Source: Linyphia triangularis (taxonomy: Eukaryota; Arthropoda; Arachnida; Araneae; Linyphiidae). Taken from it: a stretch of DNA of 64,000 bases. The DNA is taken from contig OZ021732.1 of NCBI GenBank assembly GCA_963978545.1, positions 46,014,059-46,078,058 of the forward strand. The letters are read 5' to 3'. The notes below the pieces were generated by a model. The model was not told where the DNA came from. It saw nothing but the letters and a program-made list of their open reading frames with translations, and did no database searches. The position numbers were made by a program, and so were the translations under genes. Shown piece after piece: positions 24,586-37,249 of the stretch. Numbering within the stretch: the stretch's first letter is position 1; every line of letters starts with the position of its first letter.

Positions 24586-27500
24586 ATGGAATCGTTAATT
24601 GAAAAACGAAAACCTGTCCGAGCTTCTTTTACAAGAACAATAAATATAATTTTGCAAGAATTAAATAAAGAAATTCCTGATGAAGAAACTGCGAAAACGA
24701 AACTTGCAACTTTAGAACGTTTATCTAATGAGCTTAATATTTTTGATACTCAAATATTGAATGCCGAATATTCTTCGAGTGATCAGTTTGAAAGTGAATG
24801 GGCAAAAGTTGAAGAGTACAAAGAAAAGCTAGATATGATACGAGTGAAAACGGAATTATTTTTTAATCGCCAAACCACACAATCCATTGGAACTGTGTCG
24901 CCAAATACGAATAAGCGAAAACTAAAATTACCTGAAATTGAGTTAAAACAATTTGGCGGTGACATAAAGGATTGGTTGCTGTTTTGGGGACAATTTCGGC
25001 GAATACATGAAGATAAAGAAATTCCAAATGAAGACAAAATGCATTATCTCGTTCAAGCGACTATACCCGGCACTAGACCACGGGACATTGTAAACAGCTT
25101 CCCTGCTACTGCCGAAAATTATGAAAAGGTTATAGAAAGCTTAAGAAATAGGTTCGGCAGGGAAGAATTATTGGTGGAATTCTATGTTCGGGAATTATTG
25201 GGTCTAATTATTAGAAATGTTACAGATCAAATGGGAAAAGGCAGTATGTCTGAATTATATGACAAATTGGAATCGTATTTACGTTCGTTGGAGTCAATAG
25301 GGATGACCAGCGAGAAGTATGAGGCAATGCTGTTTCCGCTCGTTGAATCCTGTATTCCTGAGGAAATATTAAGAGTTTGGCTAAGAAATCATGCCTCAAT
25401 AATTCCAGGCGAAAATTCTCACTCTGAGAAATTGAAACAATTGTTGTTGTTTTTAAGAAATGAAGTCGAAGGAGAGCAGAGATTTTTTTTGGCAAAATCC
25501 GGCTTTAAGTTAAATGACTTTGGTGCAAAGAAAGAAAGTCGACGGGATAAAAGGTACCAGGGTGATCATTACGTGCCTACAGCGAATGATTTGTTCTCAG
25601 GCCATAGTAAATCCCCAATTATAGTGAGAAGGACTCTTGCATATTTTGTGAAAAGCACCATGAAAGTCGAGATTGCTTTGTTGCTCAGAAGATGACTTTA
25701 AGTCAAAAGAATGACGAAATTAAGAAAAAGAAGGGTTGTTTTTTCTGCCTTAAAATTGGACACAGGGCCAAACAGTGCAAGTCAAATGTACGATGCTTGA
25801 TTTGCTCGAAAAGACATTGGGGTGTCATGTGTCCGAATTTACAAACCAATCAGAAAAGAAATGACGTTGAGGAGATTAAAGAAGAAGAAACACCAAACTT
25901 ATCACTTGCGAGTACTAGTTGCCTAGATGAAGTCTTTCTTCAAACGCTATTAATTCGCATCGAAGCCAACAAAAGGCAGAAGACAGTAAGGGCACTTATT
26001 GACACAGGGTCGCAGCGTTCGTACATTTTAAAGGAGACTGCCGTCGAAATAGGGTGCCAATCTAAGGGATCTGAATCTTTGATTCATACGCTTTTTGGAG
26101 GAGCAACAACGAAAAGAGAAATTCACAAACGCTACGAAGTAAACGTTAAAAGCCTAAAGGGTAATTTTTCTAGACGACTAGTCCTGTTGGAACAGTCGAA
26201 GATTTGTGGATCAGTGGTCAGTTTACAGCCCGGATCATGGATCGAAGAACTAAAGCAGAAAAATATCCATGCATCTGATATAGGAAGAGGGGATTTGAAG
26301 ATAGAAGTCCTTATTGGAGCTGACGTCGCAGGTACATTGTTAACAGGAAAAATTCAGATATTAGAAAATGGACTGACTGCTGTGGAATCACTACTCGGAT
26401 GGACAATCATGGGAAAGATGAATGGTTATACTTCAGAAAGGAATTTCTTGTCCATGTCGTCAATGATAACGTCCATGTTGACTCACAGTAGTAACATAGA
26501 AAACTCGTGGAAGCTAGAAGCACTGGGAATTACAGATGCTAAAAAATAAATCTGATTCAGAATTAGAAGAAGCGGTGTGGGATCACTTTCACAAGACACT
26601 AAAAAGAGTGGAAGATCGATATGAAGTCAGTTTGCCTTGGATAAACGAGAAAGGAACTTTGCCAAGTAATAGAGAGGTTGCTGAAAACGATTGATTTCCA
26701 CGACAAAGAAGCTGATGCTGAAAGATAAATTTGAAGCATATAATGCAGTGTTTGAAGAATGGTTTGAATCTGGAATAATAGAAGAAGTACCAGAAGAGGA
26801 GAAACGAATTAACAATCATTATCTTCCCCACAGGCCGATCTTCAAAGATAACTCTACTACAGCAGTAAGACCTGTATTTGACGCTTCATGCAAGCAAAAG
26901 GATTACCTGTCACTCAACGACTGTCTAGCAAAAGGACAAAATTTAATTGAAATGATTCCTGGATTGCTTCTTGATTTTAGACAAGGAAAGATAGGGATTA
27001 TCGCAGATATCAGAAAAGCTTTCCTTCAAATATCTATTCAAAAAAGTGATCGGGATTACCCAAGATTCCTGTGGTGGAAGAATTCAGAACAAAAAGAGCT
27101 CAAAGAATTTCGTCATTGTAGAGTAGTTTTCGGACTAAAATGCAGTCCGTTTCTTTTAGCCGCAGTGATCGATACTCATTTAGACCAATGTGAATCTTCT
27201 TTAAAGGAAGTGGCTACAAAATTGAAAAATTCCTTCTATGTTGACAACTGTGTCACTTCGGTCACTTCGAATGAAGAAGCGGAATACTTTATTGGAAAAT
27301 CAACTCAATTAATGGCAAGTGCTAACTTCGACTTGAGAGGGTGGGAGCAAACAGAGCCGAACAGTGTGGAAACTACAATGGAGGAACCATTAAAAGTACT
27401 TGGTCTTCTATGGGACAAATTTGAAGATTCATTGTTTTGTGATATCCCAAATGTCGACTTAAGTGATCTCTCTGTTACAAGACGAAACGTTCTATCAATT

Positions 27501-29812
27501 GCACAGAGGATTTTTGACCCAATTGGTTTCACTTGTCCTTTTACCCTTCTCCCAAAGTTATACTTGCAAAAGAGTTGGGAAACAAAACTGAGCTGGGATG
27601 CAGAGCTACCTGAAGACATCAAGAGAAAATTTTTGAAGTGGGTAAAAGAACTGCCGTTGTTATCATCAATCAAGATTCCCAGACTAGCTACGCTTGCAGA
27701 AGGACAATCATTTAATCTACATGCGTTTACCGATGCTTCACAGGGATCGTATGCATGTGCAGTATATTTGAGAAGTCAAAATGAAGAAGAAGTTAAAGTA
27801 ACTTTACTGCAAGCCAAAGCGCGAGTTGCTCCTTTGAGGAAAATAAGTATACCAAGACTCGAATTGCTTGCTTGCCTCATTGGAGTACGGTTAGTCTCAT
27901 TTATCAAGAAGAACCTTAAGATCGAAATTTCAAAGGAATATTACTGGACCGATTCTTCAACAGCTCTCTTCTGGATAAAGAACGTAAAAGCTTGGGGCAC
28001 TTTTGTAAATAACATAGTTTTAGAAATTAGAAGCCTTACAGACCGTGAAAATTGGTATCATGTACCAGGTACAGAAAATCCAGCCGACTTGCCCTCAAGA
28101 GGATGTTCTGCTAAGAAACTTATTGAATCCAGATGGTGGGAGGGTCCACCTTGATTGGCATTGCCGGAAGAAGAATGGCCTCGTTCTGTCCAAATCGATA
28201 ACAAACAAGAGGTGGATACTGAAAGGCGTAAAGCAATAATAGTATCGCTAAGCAATGTCAATGATATCTCTTCTCAAATCTTTGGCTATTTTTCAAAGTA
28301 CACGAAGATACTTAGAATGATCGGGTGGATACATAGATTCATAGGTAATGTCCGAAAGAGAAAAGAAGAAAGAGAAAAAGGAGAGTTAAAAGTTCATGAG
28401 TTGACAAGAGCTGAGAAATCTCTCGTGAAGATTATTCAACATGATTCATTTTCCTCTGAGGATATTAAGAAGCTGAAGTCAATTAGTGTTTTCCAAGATG
28501 ACGAAGGCATTTTACGCGTCAAGACTAGATTAACTGAGATAAAAGATCATGAAAATTTTATTTATCCGATGTTACTTCCGAAGAATCATAAAATTGTGGG
28601 CAAATTAATAATTGATAAGCATCTATCTATGTCTCATGCCGGTATACACGTATTGATCTCAAAACTTAGAGAGACATTTTGGTTCGTCAAAAGCAGAGCT
28701 ACAATTCGAAAAGCTTTATATGGATGCGTCATTTGCAGGAAACATGGAAGTAAAAGATTACAGACTGCGCCATCTACCCTACCAGAAAATAGAGTTAGAG
28801 ATGCTCATGTTTTCGAAATTGTCGGAGTTGATTTAGCTGGCCCTTTGATTTTGAAGAATAAAAGGAAAGCCTGGATTATACTTTTCACCTGTGCTGTTTT
28901 CAGGGCGGTACATTTGGAATTGATTTTGACCCTTTCAACTCAGGGATTTTTACTTGGTCTTAGAAGATTCATTGCTCGTAGAGGAAGGCCATCGGTAATC
29001 TACAGCGACAATGGCACTAATTTTGTCGGATCCAACAATCTCTTGAAGTCAATTGACTGGAATACTATCGAGATCGAAGCTACCACAAATAAGATTGAAT
29101 GGAATTTCAGTCCACCCGCAGCACCATGGTGGGGTGGTTTTTGGGAACGGCTTGTTCAAATGATTAAGAAACTTTTGCGTCGAGTCCTAGGCCAGTCGTC
29201 TCTAAATTATGAAGAATTAATGAGTGTGCTGTGTGACTGCGAAGCAACTGTGAATGCCAGACCACTCACCTATGTGTCTGAGGACTCTGATGATCTCATC
29301 CCTTTGACACCGTCCCTGTTCTTAGGTGAAATTCCAGTGTTTGGAGTCCCTGACTTGGACCACCTGGATAAAGTTGATTTCAACAAGAGGCTGAGACATC
29401 TACAGAACCTACGAGAGCGCTTGAGAAGAAGGTTTAGAAGCGAGTATCTCGGCCTGCTAGTGCAACGTCCATCTACAGTGCTGATTTCTCAACAGATAAA
29501 AGTTGGGGATATAGTTCTCGTTGAGTGTGACAACAAACGCAAAGTGCTGTGGCTAATGGGAAGAGTAGTCGATGTGTATCCTGGAAAAGATGGCAACATC
29601 CGGGTTGTACGTCTTAAAACGACTTCTGGGATGATAGTTCGACCTGTTCGAAGAATTTTCCCCTTGAAATATCTTGTTCAGTCGAAAATACAAAAATGGA
29701 TAAGCCAGATGAGTCTCCTAAGATGAACCGCCTAGTTTCTGACTTTCCAACTAAAACTGTTGTGACTAGGTTTGGCAGAACCATTAAGATTCCTTCAAGA
29801 CTATTGGACTGA
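24586..29812 (+). pseudogene. BEL-B gag-pol polyprotein, frameshifts and one stop
   Basis: The ATG at 24586 starts gag with a DUF1759-like region (LKLPEIELKQFGGDIKDWLL). Zinc knuckles follow at 25739 and 25793 (CFFCLKIGHRAKQC, CLICSKRHWGVMC), then protease DTGSQRSY near 25998. RT spans about 26815-27400 with YVDNC near 27238. RNase H has FTDASQG and WTDSSTALFW. Integrase has an HHCC region at 28590-28736, then GVDLAGPL, YSDNGTNF and PWWGGFWERL, followed by a DUF5641-like end. Breaks: a frameshift between 25611 and 25640; one in the A6 run near 26543; one near 26690; TGA at 28152-28154 where the family has tryptophan; and one in the A run near 29690, after which the frame ends at 29812. Two of the four shifts sit in A runs, so assembly error is possible for those. 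Confidence 0.9.
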
Positions 29813-29899
29813 ACTGTTTATATAGAACCTTGACTTTAAAACTCATTCCTTTGTAGTAAAATTATGTTTGTTTTGATTAATTTTGGTAATTGTTAATCA

Positions 29900-29912
29900 A
29901 AAGGTGGGAGAA
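29900..29912 (+). promoter_or_regulatory. BEL-B polypurine tract
   Basis: aaaggtgggagaa immediately precedes the 3' LTR. Confidence 0.8.
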
Positions 29913-30109
29913 TGTGACGATAGCAACTCTGAACTATTTGCTAAATATCTTGTGTTTTAAATTATACATGTTTTGCTTGCCGGGTGTGGCATCACTTGGA
30001 ATTTTGTAGAGTTCTTTTCTGTCAGTCATGATAAAAGGTTGATAAATAAATTGTTTTAAGATATTTAGGAGAAAGGAGAACTGGTTAAGTTCTTGCAAAT
30101 CTCATAACA
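29913..30109 (+). repeat. BEL-B 3' LTR
   Basis: 197 bp, identical to the 5' LTR except for two positions near its start. Confidence 0.95.
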
Positions 30110-30260
30110 CCCGTACTTCAGAAATCAAACGACATTCAAACCAAATATTGGCCATTTTTTCTTTCCTCTATGAACCAAACAAGTGAGTAAAATTTTATTA
30201 AATTCTGGAGGGGTTGGGTTGAAAATTTCACTTTTTTGTGTTGATTTGACATGGAATGAC
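30110..30260 (-). repeat. Dispersed repeat R1, minus-strand copy (second part)
   Basis: Its reverse complement matches 8262-8400, including cattccatg and aataaaattttactcacttg. It is the continuation of 23989-24242. Confidence 0.8.
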
Positions 30261-30579
30261 CCAATAATATATTTTTATAAAAGTTTGATATTTATCTGTG
30301 TACCATAAATAGTTTTTTTTTTCCAACTTTAAATCACTTTTTATCAATGTTACTACATTTACAGGTTAATGTTATTTTTCTTTAGAAGTCTTTGGACGTA
30401 TTGAGTGTTTTTAAAAGTGGTGGGGATGGATCTCAGTGATTTTAGAAGTGGGGGGACGCATGGGTATTCTCTTGAAAAGTTGGGGGGACATGTCACCCCG
30501 CGTCTACCCATACTTCTAACACTGCTCTAACTATATTATAAAGCATTAATTCCAAAAAACAATCGCCGATATAACAACT
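30261..30579. other. No gene recognised
   Basis: AT-rich, with a short G-rich part at 30410-30500. Confidence 0.4.
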
Positions 30580-31300
30580 TTCATTCAACTATAAAATTTT
30601 CAAGCTTTCTTCATCCATTTACAAAATACTTTTTGCTTTCAATTACCCATATGTTAACATGGGGTAATAAAAGTATTGCTTTTTTGGTAAAAAAAATTCA
30701 ATTTATTTTTGCATTTCTTCACGTTTAGTTTAGAACATAATGGCATCAAGAAAGTGGTCTAGAAAAAATTTCAGTGTGAGTGAATGGTCAATATAACTCC
30801 CGAATGAATTGACCAACGGTATTCAAATTTGGTGTGCTGGTTACTGGTGGCCATGGGACCTGTCATTAAGGTTTTCGTCAATATTGTGCATGCACAAATC
30901 ATGAACAAAAGGAAAAAAATTATAATTTCCAGCTACATCTAAAAAACTGCTCTAATTATTTTGATCAAAATCTCTATGGTAATGCCTCTTGAGGTGTTCT
31001 AAATATCGTAACCTCCATTTTTTCAGTAAAAATGCTATAAAGGTATAAAAAATTGAAAAACAAGTGTATTTCACACAGAGTTCTCTTCCCTTGAGCATCG
31101 CTCATCACAGGTCGTTTTTCTCCTCTCTTCTGTTTTATTTACAAGATAGGATAATGTAAGAAATAACGAAAATATTGCCAAATCCGCTATCTTGGCGTTT
31201 TTCTTTTCTTTTTTTTTCTTTTTTGCTCTGCTCATGTCTGGCTTTTTTCCCAATAAATAAAACATGAAAATGGTAATAACACTATTCCACGTCAAATTTT
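30580..31300 (+). repeat. Dispersed repeat R2, plus-strand copy
   Basis: The reverse complement of 62050-62770 aligns along almost the whole length: aaagtggtctagaaaaaa, ggtggccatggga, attaaggttttcg, cttgagcatcg, catgaaaatgg. It is non-coding. No terminal repeats or target duplication were found. Confidence 0.8.
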
Positions 31301-31379
31301 AATGTAGGGACCAGTATTATAGTGTAATTGAAAGTTGGACGATGTTCTAGTTAAGATGAGAGACTTGGCAAAAGTCATT

Positions 31380-31624
31380 CAATTAGAAACTACAATGCAG
31401 CTTGAAATCTTTAATAATAGAATGCGAACAATCACAAGTACACACATCTCCACATAAAAAGTAGTCCAAATTGATAGAACAACAAACAGGCACAAACGGT
31501 TGCCAAGCAACCTTCAGTTCAATTGGATAGTCGTTACGAGTTCTTTTTTAATTTCCTTTTCTTCGATGATACCAAACGATAGATGGAAACTTCTGATTCA
31601 CTGGCAGGCTTCTAGTGTCAAACA
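31380..31624 (-). repeat. Probable 3' LTR of the Pao-like remnant
   Basis: On the minus strand a purine-rich stretch (ggtgggtggaa) is followed by TGTTTGACAC. Further on comes a sequence containing attaaagatttc, a possible poly(A) region. This is where the 3' LTR of the coding remnant at 31800-33424 should lie. The far end is not defined and no second LTR was found. Confidence 0.4.
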
Positions 31625-31799
31625 TTCCACCCACCTTGAAGTATGACTTCGATTTAAAACTATCATCACGTTGAATTAGCGCTTTCGCTTTCTTGGAATA
31701 ACAGTATCAGTTTAGATATGGATCGTTTCACAACCCCTTCTACATTCTTCAAGAGAGTACCACTCGTACCACTCCGTCTCTCCTGGAAATAGCTCTATT

Positions 31800-33424
31800 A
31801 CTCATTCGAATGTTGCAATAAACGGCTCTGACGAGATGTCACGGACTAGTTCGATGTGCACAACTCGTGTGGAAAAACAGATGAAAAGCGCCACGTAGCC
31901 TTTGAATGTCGTTCCTTCTCGACTTTTTGACGCTCGTAGAAGAAAGGGACCGCAGTACTTGATTCCACACACTTGAAAAGGTCTAGTGGGACTCACTCTA
32001 GAAGCAGGAAGATCGCCCATCAACAGTTGACCAACTCTAGCTTTATGGCGACAACAGATCACGCATCTTCGCACATGTCTTCTAATTGCATCTCAAGCTG
32101 ACAAAATACAGAATTCCTTGTGTAGCACGGCTGACATCAGTTGAGGGCCTGCATGTAAATGACACAGATGCACCTGTGTCAGGATTAATGATGTTAATCT
32201 ATGATTCTTCGGCAACAAAATCGAATGTTTCTGCTGATCTGGATTTTTGGCAAGACGTAATCGGCCGCCCATCCTAGAATTCCTTCAGAATCCAGGAATG
32301 GGTTTAATGACACAATACAAGTGTTTGCTTTCAAGGAATTTCCCTTCTTCAACGCTTGAAATTCCTCAGGGAAAACCACTGCTTGTACAATTTTTATCCA
32401 CAGAACCAAAGCTTCGTTCAGTTCAGTGGAGCTCAAAGTGCCACCCTTTTTATTCGTGTTTCTTCACCTTGCAATTATAAATGAATCTTGTGCAGTAAGC
32501 TGTAATTCTTTTTAGTTTGAAAAGACTTGAGTATTTAAATAATAAATCATACTCTTGCTTAGATGAAACGTGTATCTGTGCAGCATGAGATATAAGGTTT
32601 GTTTTCTCTTTTTAAGTGATGTCTTGAGGACTTGTAGCAATCTCATTGATCTGCGAATTCTCCAGAACCATTTGACTTTCGCCAGTCCACCATAAGCCAT
32701 GTTCTAGAAGCTCTCTTGGTGAAATACCTCTTGAGGCATCATCGGCCGGATTATCTTCACTGCAGACGTGTCTCCACTTACATCCTGGAAGCATTGTCTG
32801 GATCTTACTAACACGATTTGCCACAAACGTCTTCCAACGACAAGATTCAGAATTCAACCAGGCCAGTACGATGGTTGAGTCCACCCAACATATAATTTCG
32901 TCAAAGGCTAAGGAAAATGTCTTTATGACCACATCTAGTGTTAACACAAGAAGTACGGCACCACACAATTCAAGCTGTGGTATCGATATTGACTTCAATG
33001 GTGCAACCTTAGTCTTGGTCAACAACAACAACTGGGTTTCAGTGCGACCCTTGCCATCTTTCGTATGGAGAAAAACAGCTGATGCGAAAGCGCTTTCTGA
33101 CGCATCACAGAACCCGTGCAATTGGTACATGACCAGACCTTCTGTGATGGCACATTGCCTTACTCGAAGCTTTTTTAAGTACGGTAGAGCTTGACGATAA
33201 GCTCTCCATTCCTCCAAAATGTCCGCTGGAAGTGACTCATCCCAGTTGATGTTAAGTTTCCATAACTTCTCCATCAAAATATTGTCCGTTATAATTACTG
33301 GTGATACCAGACCCAAAGAATCAAAGATTTTTGAAAGGTCAGACAACAGTTGTCTCAGAATTCGCACAAGCTGTGGAACGCTTATGCAGAGATACAAGAC
33401 AAAAAGTGAGTGGCGCTGACGCAA
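31800..33424 (-). pseudogene. Pao-like BEL/Pao pol fossil (RNase H and integrase parts)
   Basis: 33424-32612 encodes the end of RT/connection (DSLGLVSPVIITDN), RNase H (LHGFCDASESAFASAVFLH, CWVDSTIVLAWLN) and WRHVCSEDNPADDASRG, a BEL/Pao hallmark. 32074-31802 encodes part of integrase (RRCVICCRHKA, MGDLPASRVSPTRPF, STRVVHIELVRDIS). The stretch between them is frameshifted. Gag, protease, most of RT and the catalytic D-N-G-T part of integrase are missing. It is more diverged than BEL-A and BEL-B and closer to Pao-type proteins. Confidence 0.85.
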
Positions 33425-33819
33425 AAGACATTAGGACAACACTTTTTTTTTTTAAAGATCCATAATGCCCGAATTTTCTACAAAAGTTTCCTTCAAAGTG
33501 CATCACTGGGATAGAAAGCTCGAGAAAAAAGTGAACCAAATGAATAATAGCATTTTTTTTTTTTTTTTTTTTTTAAATTTAAAAAATAACCTTAGAACCC
33601 ATTTTACAGAAAAATCATTATTTCTTAAAATTTTTTTTACTTTTGAGTATTTTTAATTTTTAATATGCGTTTTAAAAATGCATAAAATAGTGTTTTCCTG
33701 TTTTATAACACCTTTCACTACACATTTCAAACAATTGCCTTTCAAATATATAAAGTTTAGAAATTTAAAAAAATTTAGGAAAAATAGTTATTTTTTTGTA
33801 TTTTCTACAATTTTTTAGG
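33425..33819. other. No gene; T-rich low-complexity sequence
   Basis: Contains poly(T) at about 33555-33574 and many T or A runs. Confidence 0.5.
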
Positions 33820-34310
33820 TGAATGCGCGATCAGAAGATATTATTTTTTTTTTTCAAATTTTTTTTTTACAGTTTTTCTTATCAAGATGTGTATAAACCT
33901 TTTTCACCTCATGCGTTTCAAAAATATTTTTTTTTTTTTCGAACCAGCCTAGTTAGTGTACATGCCATGTTACAAAGTTTCAGTTCGAAAGAAAGACTAG
34001 AATTAGGTTTATTAGTAAAGCGAAGCCCTAATTGAAGCATGTGTGAAAGAGTCTTTTTAGAGACAGTCACAGCCCCAAAATTTTATATAATGCATTTTTA
34101 TCGACAATGAATTTATCGGTCAAATTTCAGCGAGAATTGAATGACGGCAAGTTTGTAAATTTGTATTTCGAAGCAATAATAGAAGCGTGTATAAAAGAGA
34201 CATTTTAGTGAGAGTGAAAGCACCCTAAACTTAATAGAATGCAATGTCATCTATATCGAATATATATGCTAAGATTCAGTCTGAAGGGATGAATGCGTGT
34301 GGGTTAACAA
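33820..34310. repeat. Degenerate tandem repeat, about 150-bp period, three copies
   Basis: Related strings recur at about 33882 (gatgtgtataaacc), 34037 (catgtgtgaaagag) and 34186 (cgtgtataaaagag). Similar flanking text (agcgaagccctaattgaag versus cgaagcaataatagaag) supports this. Divergence is high. Confidence 0.45.
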
Positions 34311-36411
34311 TGCATCCGCTTAAATGGTTTAAAAGGATACGAATCTCTGAATATTCGCCTCTGTTTTATTATCTTTCGCTTGTTTATCATGTTAAAATTT
34401 TACGGCATTCACATTGATATCCACGCGCATTCACTTACTCAATATCATGTCAAAAGCGACGAAATCTCGATCTTCAATCCTGAGTTTTCCCTAGAAGAAT
34501 ATTTGTTCAGTGGCAACTGGGAATTGAAACAAGCTGTAAATTCTCAGTTTTCGTGGTGAAATTATGCACATGTGTCATTTAAATGCCGCGACTTTAACAG
34601 GTGAATACATTTATTTCCCTTTAGAACTTTAGGAAACTGAAATTTTCCTGAAACTTAATATTTATAAATATAAAGTTCCTCGGTCTATCGCTTTGTATAT
34701 AATAAATTGATTACTTGTGCATAAAATGCATTAAAATTATAAAACCAGTATCCAATAACAATTGTTAATGTATGTTAGATGAACGATAGATGCCACAATA
34801 ATTAAATGTTTATTTTCCTCTTGTGATAGTATTATTAATATTGTATTATAAATGAGAGGATATAATTAAACTTCGTTTGTAAAGAAGTAGGCCGGAACGA
34901 CTCGTCTAGGTATTCTGTCTGGTTATAAATCCTATCTCGTACATTCATCATAAAGTATCCATTAGAACATGTTTATCATTTAATTTGAATTTAATATAAA
35001 AAAATGAAGGTAATTATTTATTAAAGGAGAACTACATCTTTAAATCAGAATACATTGATTTATTGTAGTTTAAAGTGCGATGGGAGAGGGAAGGATCATT
35101 TTCGGGCCTAGTCGACTCATTTCCTACCTTCTACATCGAATACCCAAATACACTCTACACAGAATTCTCACTAGAAGAGTATAAAAGTACCCTCTTAAAG
35201 AAACACCAAAATAAAGAAGTTTTAAATTCGATTTTCAAACAAATAAAAAATCTGCAGTTGTAGCAAATAAACTATTCGTAAAAAAAAAATTACCTTATTT
35301 TTTGAGTGGCATATCACTTATCAATTTTGGTTTTGTGAAAAGAAAGAAAAAATTATCGTCACAAAAACCACCTTCCTGAAATGATGTATAAGATTAATAT
35401 ATTCAAACAATTGCTATTTTTACAAACTTCATAATTTTGTTATGAGTTAATAAGTAAAGTAGCTAACTTAAATTTTTCAAAAAACATGTATTCTTTTATT
35501 TTTATTAGAGTTTATAATGATTATGCTAAATTCTTATAATTTTTATTAGGTTAGATTAATTGTTAAACTTCTTTTACTGATCTTGAACAATGGAAGGTTT
35601 TTTCGATAGGAAAAAAGAGGTATTATCCTTTCATATTGGAATATAATTTTTAACTAAAAAAATATAGTTGATTATTTTAAAATTATTTCAAAAACCCTTT
35701 ATGCAATATACTTTCCATAACATTTTAATGATTTTTTCACATTTACATTTTTCAAAGTTTTTCATCAGGCAAGTTTTAGAAAAGTTTCAATTCTGCTGCG
35801 AAAAAAGTTTTCAAATGAATCAAACTTTCGTATAATAATTACGCTATTATCTCCATCTGTAGCACTACTTGATGTTACAAACTCACCAACTTTTTGTGAT
35901 GGTATGTAGTCCTTGTAATACATAAAAAAAAAATCCACTTATCTTGAAAAAAGTCCCAGACACTCAATCGGCTCCATGGCTCCACTTGACTACATTTCAA
36001 TTGGCTGATGCTGATATAGATACACTTGTACTTTTTATAAGAGCTGGATAAATGAACCTAATGACAAACCTACACCCTACATATAAATGATTTTTACGTT
36101 TTAAATTTTTCATAAGTTTAAGTTTGTTTAAAAAGATATATTTTTGGGTGGGGTTGGGGAGGTAGTGGTTAATCTACTAGAGGAAATACCAAATATGAAA
36201 AAGTATTTAAAAAAAAACTAATGTTCTTACGTTATTAGGTATTTTTTAAATTTAAATCGAGCTATTATAATATTAATGGACTATTATAATATTAGTAATG
36301 GACTATTATAGTATTATTAATAAGTAGGTATCGATATATTATATTTGTAACGCTACTTGTTTCGCGTTTGCACTGTCCTCAATTTACATTATTGTGTATA
36401 TATATATATAT
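34311..36411. other. No gene recognised
   Basis: AT-rich. A short tandem (ggactattataatattagtaat type) lies at about 36258-36325 and (TA)n at 36398-36411. A 62-codon open frame at 35075-35263 has no recognisable motif and I do not call it. Confidence 0.4.
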
Positions 36412-36869
36412 TGTTATGAATTTTTCCACTGAGGCAATGATGGCACAGTTTTTAAGATGAAAACTACTATTTATTCACTCTTCAAAGGCACAGAATTTAT
36501 TTAAAGACAACAGTGTAATCAAACTCAAGCTTCAACACAAGCTTCAGTAAGAACAACTTCGAATACAGCGATTATACAAGCTCTCTCCAGTAAACAAAGC
36601 GATTAGCTTTCATCGAAGTCCGAAGTCAATCTGAAAACTTTCCCGATCTTTAGTCTTATTTATACTTGGCGTAAGAAAATATTCCCGAAATTTCCAGCCA
36701 ATTCGTCGGAAAAGAAACATCTCGAAATTTCTCGATTGCTTTAGGTGTTGCCACCTTTTTCTAACCTGTATAATCGCTGTTAATAAATAAAAAAAGATAA
36801 AATAAATTACAATAGAATTTTAAAATAATACGTCACTATTTACACTATATACAGACAATTTGTGCAACA
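36412..36869 (-). repeat. Gypsy copy 2, 3' LTR
   Basis: 458 bp, with canonical ends TGTTGC...ATAACA on the minus strand. Confidence 0.95.
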
Positions 36870-36882
36870 TTTCCCCCTTCTT
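36870..36882 (-). promoter_or_regulatory. Gypsy copy 2 polypurine tract
   Basis: aagaagggggaaa on the minus strand, abutting the LTR. Confidence 0.85.
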
Positions 36883-36929
36883 AAAGACTGCAAGTCCCGG
36901 GCAGTGAAGTCCTTCAGAGGAAAGGTCAT

Positions 36930-37249
36930 TCAATCACTTCTACCATAATATGGGGCTAGTCTATTGTAGTGTACAACTCTAGGTTTACAGGAAGGTGTCC
37001 GTTGAATCCTTACCACGACGTCGTTGATCTTCTTAAGGACCACATACGGTCCTTCCCAGTTCGTCTGGAGCTTAGGGGAGAGTCCTTTCCGACGTTTAGG
37101 GTTCCATAACCACACCTTGTCACCTTCCTGGAATGAAAGGTCCGTGGCCTTGTCATCGTACCGGATCTTCATGCGCTCCGTTAAGATGTTGATTCTCTCT
37201 CTGGCGAACCGATGTACGGCTTCCAAACGTGCCTGGAGATCATCTAGAT
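36930..37249 (-). pseudogene. Gypsy copy 2 integrase C-terminal part
   Basis: Encodes the tail ARERINILTERMKIRYDDKA, GDKVWLWNPKRRKGLSPKLQ and YNRLAPYYGRSD, then stop. Its upstream end is severed by the hAT insertion at 37250; the rest of integrase resumes at 39763. Confidence 0.9.

Larger units (their letters stand above)
24243..30109 (+). mobile_element. BEL/Pao LTR retrotransposon, BEL-B, full length, inactive
   Basis: LTRs of 197 bp lie at 24243-24439 and 29913-30109. They start TG, end CA and are flanked by the 5-bp duplication cccgt (24238-24242 and 30110-30114). They differ at two visible sites near the start (gacgacatc versus gacgatagc). The protein is homologous to BEL-A but clearly a different family, and the LTRs are unrelated. 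It sits inside dispersed repeat R1. Confidence 0.95.

Noticed and set aside
30720..31300. Minus-strand frames around 31071-31295 as a gene
   Set aside because: The region is part of dispersed repeat R2, and the frames are not shared by the inverted copy.
35075..35263. 62-codon open frame with some coding-like composition
   Set aside because: No splice signals, recognisable motif or repeat context support it.
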